A DNA stretch of 9,471 nucleotides. Source: JBCBST01 sp039819115 (GTDB lineage Bacteria > Bacteroidota > Rhodothermia > Balneolales > Balneolaceae). The stretch's first letter is position 1; every line of letters starts with the position of its first letter. The notes under the pieces were generated by a model, which ran no database searches, was not told where the DNA came from, and was given only the letters and a program-made list of their open reading frames with translations. Positions 1 to 6,959 of this stretch are shown here, piece after piece. A program made the translations under genes and the position numbers. Location of the stretch: NCBI GenBank assembly GCA_039819115.1, contig JBCBST010000122.1, positions 1 through 9,471 on the forward strand. Direction: 5' to 3'.

Positions 1-154
1 TCAAAAAAGCAACCGCAATTAGCGACGCCCCAAGTATAATATCGTCTAATTCAGTTTGAATTCCATTTGTTTTGACATGCAAAGACAGTGACCATAATGT
101 TGCAAGTCCCGGAACTAGATTTTCAATGTGTATATCCAGTTTTTCCCAGTTCAT
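1..154 (-). CDS. N-terminal fragment of an unrecognised protein, cut by the left window edge
   Basis: The minus strand is open from an ATG at 154 down to base 1 without a stop, giving 51 codons of an incomplete gene. The protein begins MNWEKLDIHIENLVPGL and continues to a hydrophobic run (residues about 40-51, IILGASLIAVAFL) that could be the start of a membrane segment. I do not recognise the family. There is no clear Shine-Dalgarno before the ATG, as for several other genes here. By hand count, bases 1-120 are 47/120 GC, somewhat lower than the tex gene beside it. It lies downstream of tex on the same strand with a gap of about 100 bp, so it could be read through from tex or have its own promoter. 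The start and frame are reasonable but unproven; the function is unknown. Confidence 0.5.
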   Translation of the reverse strand, partial: MNWEKLDIHIENLVPGLATLWSLSLHVKTNGIQTELDDIILGASLIAVAFL

Positions 155-195
155 ATAGAGTTAGTATGTTTATTTGCAGAGACACCGACGAGTTT

Positions 196-213
196 ATAGG
201 AGAATAATCCTAT
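196..213. other. Short inverted repeat between tex and the left-edge gene
   Basis: ATAGGA and TCCTAT flank a 6-base loop in an AT-rich spacer. It lies just past the end of tex on the minus strand. It lacks a T-run on that strand, so a terminator role is doubtful. Six base pairs in AT-rich DNA can also arise by chance. Confidence 0.25.
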
Positions 214-257
214 CAATTTATTTTTCAACTACCTATTGATGTGATAGAGGCTGCCCC

Positions 258-2429
258 CTAAACCAAGGCCAGCCCGATTCGCTCTCTTTCCAGATCCAGT
301 TTAATGATTTCGACCTGGATGATATCACCCACACCCACCACTTCATGCGGGTTATCAATCTTTCGGTTTTTGGATTTTGACATTCCCGACACATGAAGCA
401 GCCCATCCTGCTTTACTCCAATATCCACAAAAGCACCAAAATCGACCACATTACGTACGGTGCCTTCCAGTTTCTGACCTTCCTTCAGATCATCCAGGGA
501 AAGTACATCCTGGCGGAGGATGGGTTTAGGTAACGACTCCCTGGGGTCACGCCCCGGTTTCTGCAGGTTTTCGATGATCAGTTCCAGAGTAGGTACCCCA
601 ACCCCGATCTTGGCGGCCACCTCGTCCAGGTTTGCCCGCTCAAAAACGTCCCCAATACGGTTTTTCTCCTTCTGAAGATTGTCAAGATCAATGCTGAACA
701 GGGTACACAGTTTTTCAGTGGCCTCATAGCTTTCGGGGTGAATGGCCGTATTATCCAGTGGATTTCCGGATTCAGGAATACGCATAAATCCGGCTGCCTG
801 CTGGAACCGGAAAGCTCCAACCCCTTCCACATCTTTAATTTGTTCCCGGTCGGTGAATATGCCCTGGCTTTCCCGCTGTTGTACAATGGCCTGTGCCACT
901 CGTTTACTCAGTCCCGAGATATGAGAAAGGAGGGGGGCGGAAGCCGTATTTAAGTTCACTCCGACTTCATTCACGGCACTTTCTACCACATCGTCCAGTT
1001 TGGAGGAAAGCTGTACCTGGTTCACATCATGTTGGTATAAGCCAACACCAATGGACTTGGGATCGATTTTGACCAGTTCAGCCAGTGGATCCTGAACCCG
1101 TCGGGCAATCGAGATATTTCCGCGTTGAGCGGCATCCAGATCTGGAAACTCTTCCCGTGCTATCTTGGATGCAGAATACACCGAAGCTCCGGCTTCGTTT
1201 ACGATCAGGTAGCTTAGGTCTTTGTAATCTGCGTTTTTTTGTATGAAATCAGCCACAAACTGCTCAGTTTCCCGGCTGGCTGTTCCATTACCAATAGCAA
1301 TCAGGTTAACGTCATACTTCTCAATAAAAGCAGCCAGTACAGCTTCCGACTCCGCAATCTGTTTACGGGGTGGGGTAGGGTAAATCGTGCTCCCATCCAG
1401 GTATTTACCAGTTTGATCCACAATAGCCACTTTACAACCCGTTCGGAACGCTGGATCTATACCCATCACAATTTTATGGTCCAGGGGAGGTTGCATCAAC
1501 AGGTTTCCCAGGTTGGTGGCAAAGGTTTCAATGGCGTGGGCGTCGGAAGTCTGGGTTAGTTCGTTACGGAGCTCCCGTTCCAAAGATGGGAACAACAGGC
1601 GCTTCCAGGCTTCTTCAACCGAATCTTGCAGTTTCTCAGTAAAAATGGACAGATCGTTGGTAATCACCAGATCATCTACAATTTCCAGCGTTCGTTCTTC
1701 CCATACCTCCACATTAACAAAGAGGACATTCTCGCGCTCGCCCCGGTTAATAGCCAGCACCTGATACGGTTTAAGCCGGCTGGCCTTGCTTTCAAACTCG
1801 TAGTAGTCTTCAAAGTTGGTGCGCCCTTCAGTAGCCGGGTTCTTCCGGGTTTTAATCGAGCCATATTTTGAGAGTTGTTCTCGTAGGGCTTCCCTCACAT
1901 CCAGCGATTCATTAATCCATTCGGCCACAATATCAATGGCACCGGCCCAGGCCTCATCAATAGTAGACACGTCCTTATCAGCATCAACGAAAGGTGAAGC
2001 ATATTCATCGGGATTGCCTTTTTCGATCTCTTGCTGCCAGATATGAACAGCCAGGGGTTCCAATCCTTTTTCTTTGGCCTTATCACCCCGGGTTTTACGC
2101 TTGGGTTTGTAGGGGAGATACAAATCCTCAAGGATGTTTAAATCATAGCACTGTACAATCTGTTCTTCCAATTCGGGGGTAAGCTTATCCTGTTCTTTAA
2201 TGGTTTTGAGAATGGTTTCTTTGCGTTGTTCCAGTGTTTTGTGGAACTCAAGCGCATCTCTTAGTGCCCGTAGTTGTTCCTCATCCAGACCTCCGGTTGC
2301 CTCCTGCCGGTAACGGGCAAGGAAGGGGATTGTAGCACCTTCTTCCAAAAAAGCAGAAACGGTCGTGATCTGCCGGGTAGTTACATTAAGTTCTTTTGAA
2401 ATGAGGGTAAGGCTTTGGGTATTGGGCAT
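258..2429 (-). CDS. tex: Tex family RNA-binding transcription accessory protein (S1 domain)
   Basis: This is a cytoplasmic nucleic-acid-binding protein of the Tex/YdcI family, related to eukaryotic Spt6. The family is linked to transcription and RNA metabolism; no enzymatic reaction is assigned. Its 723 residues are close to the short Bacillus YdcI form and shorter than the roughly 780 of proteobacterial Tex. Visible in order are: the helical Tex N-terminus with GATIPFLARYRQEATGGLDE (31-50) and the EDLYLPYKPKRKTRG segment (101-115); a YqgF/RNase H-like domain opening at VMGIDPAFRTGCKVA (321-335); NEAGASVYSASKIA (411-424); a helix-hairpin-helix region with GVGLYQHDVNQ (461-471) and residues about 487-560; and an S1 domain from about 650 (GTVRNVVDFGAFVDIG). 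The protein ends right at the last S1 strand with no charged tail. The start is supported by AGGA about eight bases upstream. It is transcribed divergently from the phosphatase gene and looks like an ordinary housekeeping gene. Confidence 0.96.
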   Translation of the reverse strand: MPNTQSLTLISKELNVTTRQITTVSAFLEEGATIPFLARYRQEATGGLDEEQLRALRDALEFHKTLEQRKETILKTIKEQDKLTPELEEQIVQCYDLNILEDLYLPYKPKRKTRGDKAKEKGLEPLAVHIWQQEIEKGNPDEYASPFVDADKDVSTIDEAWAGAIDIVAEWINESLDVREALREQLSKYGSIKTRKNPATEGRTNFEDYYEFESKASRLKPYQVLAINRGERENVLFVNVEVWEERTLEIVDDLVITNDLSIFTEKLQDSVEEAWKRLLFPSLERELRNELTQTSDAHAIETFATNLGNLLMQPPLDHKIVMGIDPAFRTGCKVAIVDQTGKYLDGSTIYPTPPRKQIAESEAVLAAFIEKYDVNLIAIGNGTASRETEQFVADFIQKNADYKDLSYLIVNEAGASVYSASKIAREEFPDLDAAQRGNISIARRVQDPLAELVKIDPKSIGVGLYQHDVNQVQLSSKLDDVVESAVNEVGVNLNTASAPLLSHISGLSKRVAQAIVQQRESQGIFTDREQIKDVEGVGAFRFQQAAGFMRIPESGNPLDNTAIHPESYEATEKLCTLFSIDLDNLQKEKNRIGDVFERANLDEVAAKIGVGVPTLELIIENLQKPGRDPRESLPKPILRQDVLSLDDLKEGQKLEGTVRNVVDFGAFVDIGVKQDGLLHVSGMSKSKNRKIDNPHEVVGVGDIIQVEIIKLDLERERIGLALV

Positions 2430-2527
2430 AGTTAATCCTATTTTTGCTCCGATCGAATCAGGGTCTTCCTGAAGACAGCATATATGGTTTCACTCCCTCA
2501 GTATGTGTCTGAAGAGGACGGTTCAGT
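2430..2527. promoter_or_regulatory. Divergent promoter region between tex and hisN, with a central dyad
   Basis: These 98 bases separate two divergent starts, so both promoters are expected here or just inside the genes. No convincing Bacteroidota-type (TTG / TAnnTTTG) or sigma70-type pair was found by eye. A perfect dyad, GTCTTC-CT-GAAGAC, sits at 2463-2476 near the middle and could be an operator. A ribosome binding site, AGAGGA, is at 2513-2518 for the rightward gene. The promoter role is inferred from geometry only. Confidence 0.4.
2513..2518 (+). promoter_or_regulatory. Shine-Dalgarno that decides the phosphatase start
   Basis: AGAGGA lies nine bases before the ATG at 2528. It favours that start over the ATG at 2573, which is where the conserved family region begins but which has only A-rich sequence in front of it. 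Confidence 0.5.
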
Positions 2528-3343
2528 ATGGTTCAAAAATACTCACTCATCGAACACACAAAAAACTTGAAAATGACCAACAAAGAACTTTTGTCGGCTG
2601 CCATTGATATTGCCAAAGTCGGAGGAGCTCATACCCTAACCTATTTTAAACAGGATGTCGAAGTAATCAGTAAAGCGGATGATTCGCCAGTCACGATAGC
2701 TGATCGCGAAACCGAACAAATTCTGAGAGAGGAAATACAGAAACGGTTTCCTGATCATGGCATCATTGGAGAGGAATACGGTCGCACCAACGAAGATGCC
2801 CGGGTGCAATGGGTACTCGATCCTATTGATGGTACTAAATCGTTTATTCATGGGGTTCCTTTCTACACCACACTAATCGGGGTAATGATCGATAATGAGC
2901 CCCAGGTTGGAGTGATCTACGCACCGGCGCTGGACGAACTCTGTGCGGCTGCTATTGGCGAGGGGGCTACCCTGAATGGGCAACCGATTTCGGTTCGTGA
3001 AACACAACAATTGGAAGATGCCACGTTATTGGTAACAGAAATCTACCGGTTTAAAGACCAGGATCAGCAAGAATTGTTTATGGAACTTATGGAAGCCACT
3101 AAACTACACCGTACATGGGGCGACGCTTATGGCCATATGATGGTAGCTTGTGGTCGCGCCGACGTGATGTACGATCCGATCCTGAGTATCTGGGACGCAG
3201 CAGCTTTGCTACCGGTGCTCAAAGAAGCGGGTGGTATTTTTACCGATAAACACGGTGTGGAAACCATACATACGGGAAGCGGAATTTCCACGAACAAAAT
3301 GCTTCAACCTGAGATAAAAACTATTTTTGACCGTCATCTTTGA
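2528..3343 (+). CDS. hisN: Inositol monophosphatase superfamily enzyme, probable histidinol-phosphatase (HisN type)
   Basis: This is a Mg2+-dependent cytoplasmic phosphatase of 271 residues. All metal-site motifs are present: IGEEYG (80-85, ligand Glu82), WVLDPIDGTKSFIHG (95-109, Asp98/Asp101) and IWDAAALLPVLKEAGG (221-236, Asp223). The segment TWGDAYGHMMVACGRADVMYDP (197-217) plus the IWDAAALLPV ending resembles the HisN histidinol-phosphatase group more than classic inositol monophosphatases or CysQ. The likely reaction is therefore L-histidinol phosphate to L-histidinol, the penultimate step of histidine synthesis. No other his gene is visible. The first 15 residues lie before the usual family start (MTNKELL at residue 16, base 2573), but a good Shine-Dalgarno supports the longer form. 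The next gene begins seven bases after the stop, so the two are probably cotranscribed. Membership of the superfamily is near certain; the substrate is an inference. Confidence 0.85.
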   Translation: MVQKYSLIEHTKNLKMTNKELLSAAIDIAKVGGAHTLTYFKQDVEVISKADDSPVTIADRETEQILREEIQKRFPDHGIIGEEYGRTNEDARVQWVLDPIDGTKSFIHGVPFYTTLIGVMIDNEPQVGVIYAPALDELCAAAIGEGATLNGQPISVRETQQLEDATLLVTEIYRFKDQDQQELFMELMEATKLHRTWGDAYGHMMVACGRADVMYDPILSIWDAAALLPVLKEAGGIFTDKHGVETIHTGSGISTNKMLQPEIKTIFDRHL

Positions 3344-3350
3344 TCCTTTT

Positions 3351-5645
3351 ATGATCCGAATCACACGACGCTTTATACCTTTGTTGATGGGCGTATGCCT
3401 GTTTGCACTACCTGATCGTTCAATCGCACAATCCCTACCTGGATTCTTCAATTATGAGGAATACCCTGAATTTCCAATCCACATCAGGCAGGCAGAGCTG
3501 GATCTGAAAGTGAACCCGGATCAGCGACTGATTTCCGGTGATGTGTATTACCAGCTTTCGGCTAAAGTGTCGGGTATAAGCCGGTGGTATCTGCATGCGG
3601 CAAACATGGAAATTGAGGAAGTAAAGCTGAATGACGAGCCGGTTGATTATCGCATTTCCGGTGACTCCCTTATTATTTCATCCGAAACAGAACTGGCGGA
3701 GACAGCTACTTCCGCTTTGTTTATAAGCTGGCAATCCCGGTCGGAGTATGGTATCCATGTAGATGCAACCGGAACGTTGTTCACCTCGCTTAATCCATTT
3801 GGAGTGCGGCACTGGCTTCCTGTATTCGACCATCCGCGAGTAGAAGTTCCCGTGGTGGCCAACATCACGGTTCCGGCAACGCAGCAGGTGATTTTTAACG
3901 GCGAACTGTTTGGTGATGAAGTAAGTAGTGCAGATCGAAAAACCCTTTCGTACCGAACCGAAACGGCCATACCGGTAACCGGGCTTTCGCTGGTGGTGGG
4001 TGATTTCGTCCAGGAGCAGGCCAAAGCGGGCATAAAATCTGTGCATGTATTTACCCCATCGGCAACAGAGGCAACAACAGCAACCATGCTACTGGAGCAG
4101 GCCGTTGACGGACTCAAGAAAGCGGAGGCCTATCTCAATGTGGAGTATCCCTGGTCGGATCTAAAAGTGGTGTTATTACCCGATTCTTACCTGATGGAAC
4201 GGTCTGATGCTGCTGGCGTAGTATATGTTTTTGAGGATCTGGGTGACAAAAAAACGCAACTCGTACAGGGCATACTCGCTCAATGGATGGGGCAGGGGAT
4301 ACGAAGCGCAACTACCGATCATTGGTTCTCCCTCATTGATCATGCTCAGCAAATATGGGGGGGTGAACTGGATTCTACTCTGAATATAGACCTAAGCTAT
4401 TCCGAACCGATAGCGACCCAGTGGTCTGAGTTTTATAAAAAACTGCTATCGAATGGGATGGGGTACCTGCCCATCCACCAGGTAAATGAACAATGGTATC
4501 AGGCAACGGGACAATCCCTACCGGAGATAAAGGCCGGTCCTGTGATCGAGGATGAGCTTCCTTTGAATGAGGCGGTCGTCTATCGCATTGATGTGGAAGA
4601 ATCAGAAATAGATAACCGGTTACGTCTTGTATTCGAACTGGTTGAAGGGGAAGGGAATACCCTTCATGACCTGAAGGTTACCACTTTTTCCTTTGGCGAT
4701 TCTTCCAGTGTATCCCTTTCGATAACCGGTGAAACCGATACGCTCTGGTTTGAGGATGCCGGACTGATTGAATCCATCCGAATACAAAAACAGGAGGAGG
4801 ATCAGATGGAATGGAAGGTGGAAACCTACCCGTTAATGCTTGCTCTTAGCCAGCTTCGCAGTCCGATACCTGATCTCAGGGCAGAAGCAGCATATTTGCT
4901 TCAGCAACACACGGATAATCCCGATCTCCAGCTTGCCATAAACGATGCATTGGCTACGGAGGAATACCCACAGGCAAAAGCTGCCATGCTTTCAACACTC
5001 AGTCAGCTGACTGATGGAGCTATTGGCACCGAACAAGTGTTTCTGGATGCATTAAGGCAGACTCCTGTGATTCAGGAGGTTGCACTTCAGGCCTTAACCG
5101 CGTACTCAGAGAACGAAATGGTGGAGAATGCCATCCGATCGTTTACACTCCGAACACCATCCGATTCCTTATTTATGACCGCTTTGGGGGCGTACCGTAC
5201 GTTTGCGGGGCGTGAAGATTGGCAACCATTTATCGATCGTCTGCTTCAAACCGATAGCACAGGGTATCGGGCTGTATTGGCATATGAACAGGCGTTACCC
5301 CTGGATTCTGCCCAGATTCTTGAATCCGCTTTTCTGGAAGCAATCCCGGAACTCGGAACGTTAAAGGCTATTGAAAAGGCCGTCGACATCCTGAATGTAC
5401 GGTCGGGCATAGCAGCAGAAGAACGAAAAGCCTTGATTGTTGCACTGTCGGATCAACCCGATCCGCGTATGCGTATCCTTGCGATATCCATGGTCGGTCA
5501 GTTTGAGGATACATCAGAACAGGTAGTGGTGTACCGGTCGCTGCTTTCTGACGAATTTGACCCCCGATTGCAGCATCGCATTACTCAATCATTAAAAGAA
5601 CTGGCTGAGATACAGGAAGAACCTATCGAAGCAGGAGATTCCTGA
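3351..5645 (+). CDS. Secreted M1 aminopeptidase-like protein without catalytic residues, HEAT-like C-terminus
   Basis: I take the ATG at 3351 (764 residues) rather than the in-frame TTG at 3327, because it starts directly with a Sec signal peptide: MIRITRR, a hydrophobic core, then cleavage about after SIA (residue 26). The mature part follows the M1 peptidase plan. It has an N-terminal beta domain (about 40-220) with RHWLPVFDHPRVEVP (153-167), like the M1 'WFPCFDEP' segment, and LSLVVGDF (212-219). A catalytic-like domain follows, with YPWSDLKVVLLPD (266-278). At the active site, the GAMEN equivalent reads AAGVVYVF (288-295). Where HELAHQWFGN is expected the sequence is QGILAQWMGQ (306-315), so both zinc histidines and the glutamate are gone. 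The downstream NEGFA glutamate is also absent. Residues from about 500 to the end form short helical pairs resembling HEAT repeats. It is probably periplasmic or surface located and acts by binding. It follows hisN by seven bases. The M1 relationship is read from motifs and order only. Confidence 0.75.
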   Translation: MIRITRRFIPLLMGVCLFALPDRSIAQSLPGFFNYEEYPEFPIHIRQAELDLKVNPDQRLISGDVYYQLSAKVSGISRWYLHAANMEIEEVKLNDEPVDYRISGDSLIISSETELAETATSALFISWQSRSEYGIHVDATGTLFTSLNPFGVRHWLPVFDHPRVEVPVVANITVPATQQVIFNGELFGDEVSSADRKTLSYRTETAIPVTGLSLVVGDFVQEQAKAGIKSVHVFTPSATEATTATMLLEQAVDGLKKAEAYLNVEYPWSDLKVVLLPDSYLMERSDAAGVVYVFEDLGDKKTQLVQGILAQWMGQGIRSATTDHWFSLIDHAQQIWGGELDSTLNIDLSYSEPIATQWSEFYKKLLSNGMGYLPIHQVNEQWYQATGQSLPEIKAGPVIEDELPLNEAVVYRIDVEESEIDNRLRLVFELVEGEGNTLHDLKVTTFSFGDSSSVSLSITGETDTLWFEDAGLIESIRIQKQEEDQMEWKVETYPLMLALSQLRSPIPDLRAEAAYLLQQHTDNPDLQLAINDALATEEYPQAKAAMLSTLSQLTDGAIGTEQVFLDALRQTPVIQEVALQALTAYSENEMVENAIRSFTLRTPSDSLFMTALGAYRTFAGREDWQPFIDRLLQTDSTGYRAVLAYEQALPLDSAQILESAFLEAIPELGTLKAIEKAVDILNVRSGIAAEERKALIVALSDQPDPRMRILAISMVGQFEDTSEQVVVYRSLLSDEFDPRLQHRITQSLKELAEIQEEPIEAGDS

Positions 5646-5837
5646 CCTGGTATAGCACATTCTAGCGAAGTATCGGGTGATCGGTTTACATCGAAAGCTA
5701 TGCTTAGTGAACTTATATTTTGTTTAGCACATACCTGTTCAGAGTGCAAGTTTCCTGCCGAAGCTCGTACCATTTAAGCGAAAAAAGCGCTACCATAGGC
5801 TTCCTTTAAACTATTCAATTCAACCTAACCTGGAGAC

Positions 5838-6692
5838 ATGGAAATCAAGAAAGTAGCAGTCATTGGCGGCGGAACAATGGGAAACGGAATTGCTCATGTT
5901 AGTGCACAAAATGGGCTAACGGTAACGTTGATTGAAACGGAACAGGCCTTTGCAGATCGTGCGTTAGCAACGATAGCAAAAAACCTGGATCGGATGGTGA
6001 AGAAGGAAAGGATTACGGAAGCCCAAAAAGAAGAAACGTTAGCCAACATTACCGTATCGCTGGATCTGGGAACCGGTGTACAGGATGTAGACCTGGTCAT
6101 AGAAGCTGTACCGGAGAATCTGGATCTCAAACGCTCAGTGTGGACTACCGTTGATAAACATGCTCCTGAACATGCTATCTTAGCCAGCAACACGTCTTCT
6201 ATTTCCATTACTAAGCTGGCAGCCATAACCAGCAGGCCGGAACAATTCATAGGTATGCACTTCTTCAATCCCGTTCCCGTCATGAAACTGGTTGAAATTG
6301 TCCGCGGACTGGAAACCAGTGATGCGACTTACCAGGCTATCGAAGAGACCTCCAAAAAACTGGGAAAAGTCCCGGTACCGGTAAACGATGCACCGGGTTT
6401 TGTAAGTAATCGCGTGTTGATGCCCATGATCAACGAAGCCATTTTTTGTGTGTATGAAGGGGTAGCCACCCCCGAACACGTAGACGAAGTGATGAAGCTT
6501 GGGATGGCTCACCCAATGGGACCGCTTCGCCTGGCCGATTTCATCGGGCTGGATGTGTGCCTCGATATTTTGAATGTACTATACGATGGCTTCAAAGACC
6601 CTAAATACCGCCCGTGTCCACTGCTCATCAAAATGGTGGATGCCGGTAAGCTTGGCGATAAAACAGGGGTTGGGTTTTACTCCTATTCCTGA
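5838..6692 (+). CDS. hbd: 3-hydroxyacyl-CoA dehydrogenase (3-hydroxybutyryl-CoA dehydrogenase type)
   Basis: This is a cytoplasmic NAD(P)-dependent oxidoreductase that interconverts (S)-3-hydroxyacyl-CoA and 3-ketoacyl-CoA, in fatty-acid breakdown or butanoyl-CoA metabolism. The 284 residues match the single-function short form; there is no fused enoyl-CoA hydratase. The N-terminal Rossmann fold has GGGTMGNGIA (10-19). The family signature is IGMHFFNPVPVMKLVEIV (138-155), then NDAPGFVSNR (183-192), and the C-terminal helical domain holds HPMGPLRLADFIGLD (225-239) and GDKTGVGFY (273-281). The catalytic set at the spacing of human HADH is intact: Ser120, His141, Glu153, Asn191. The ATG follows GGAG by only two bases, a poorly spaced ribosome site. 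It stands alone with about 190 bp before it and a candidate terminator after it. Whether the substrate is short-chain (hbd/paaH-like) cannot be decided from sequence alone. Confidence 0.94.
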   Translation: MEIKKVAVIGGGTMGNGIAHVSAQNGLTVTLIETEQAFADRALATIAKNLDRMVKKERITEAQKEETLANITVSLDLGTGVQDVDLVIEAVPENLDLKRSVWTTVDKHAPEHAILASNTSSISITKLAAITSRPEQFIGMHFFNPVPVMKLVEIVRGLETSDATYQAIEETSKKLGKVPVPVNDAPGFVSNRVLMPMINEAIFCVYEGVATPEHVDEVMKLGMAHPMGPLRLADFIGLDVCLDILNVLYDGFKDPKYRPCPLLIKMVDAGKLGDKTGVGFYSYS

Positions 6693-6716
6693 CGCTCAGG
6701 TAGTTGTTCATTCAGA

Positions 6717-6757
6717 ACAGGTTTGATCACGATCAAGCCTGTGATATTTGGTCTTTT
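6717..6757 (+). terminator. Candidate terminator after the dehydrogenase gene
   Basis: ACAGGTTTGATC and GATCAAGCCTGT form a nearly perfect 12-base inverted repeat with one G-U wobble and only AC between the arms, 24 bases after the stop codon. The following bases are moderately T-rich (including TCTTTTCTCTTT) but hold no clean T-run. It could instead be a transcript-end stabilising hairpin or a dyad operator. Confidence 0.5.
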
Positions 6758-6853
6758 CTCTTTCCTAAATGACGATAGGTCTGTTTATATACTCTTATCT
6801 TACAAAGTGTTATAAGTAACTGACCATTGGTTCTATTCTTTTGCTACATAATC

Positions 6854-6876
6854 CTGTTGGATTACAAATCCAACAG
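6854..6876 (+). repeat. Perfect 10-bp hairpin upstream of the secreted protein gene
   Basis: CTGTTGGATT and AATCCAACAG are exact inverted copies around a 3-base ACA loop, 84 bases before the ATG at 6960. No T-run follows, so it is not an intrinsic terminator for either strand. It may be a protein-binding dyad or a 5' leader stem. Confidence 0.55.
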
Positions 6877-6879
6877 TTC

Positions 6880-6900
6880 CTTAACACTCTCTTAACAGCT
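6880..6900 (+). promoter_or_regulatory. Tandem CTTAACA repeat, possible response-regulator box
   Basis: CTTAACA occurs twice with starts 11 bases apart (6880 and 6891), each followed by a CT-containing tetranucleotide. The one-helical-turn spacing is typical of dimeric response-regulator sites. The motif resembles the TTAACA and CTTAACCT direct repeats described for Pho boxes in Bacillus and cyanobacteria. It lies 60-80 bases before the secreted protein gene, where an activator could act. The regulator is unknown; a Pho assignment is only an analogy. Confidence 0.35.
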
Positions 6901-6959
6901 CTCCATTCTGTATTAATTAGTTTCTGATCTCACTAATCGAATTAACTAATTATACATCT

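Noticed and set aside
1239..1559. Plus-strand open frame of 106 codons opposite tex
   Set aside because: Tex is complete and conserved across this stretch, and no ribosome site or protein-like character supports the opposite frame.
3327..3350. TTG start for the M1-like protein
   Set aside because: It would place MTVIFDPF before a normal signal peptide and overlap hisN; the ATG at 3351 gives a standard Sec signal directly.
3647..4117. Long minus-strand open frame of 156 codons inside the M1-like gene
   Set aside because: It is the antisense of a gene with clear signal peptide and family motifs. The translated product is Ser/Thr/Val-rich without any domain, as expected for a shadow frame.
5700..5725. 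TATATTTTG as a Bacteroidota -7 promoter element for the dehydrogenase gene
   Set aside because: The spacing inside the element is off by one base and no TTG element stands at the proper distance upstream.
5650..5732. Repeated TAGCACAT in the spacer after the M1-like gene
   Set aside because: Two 8-base copies at unrelated spacing, not placed like an operator and not part of a longer repeat; could be chance.
5776..5794. AGCG / CGCT hairpin before the dehydrogenase gene as terminator of the previous unit
   Set aside because: Only four base pairs and no T-run after it.
5894..6283. Minus-strand open frame of 129 codons inside the dehydrogenase gene
   Set aside because: The sense strand carries an intact enzyme with all catalytic residues; the antisense product shows no recognisable feature.
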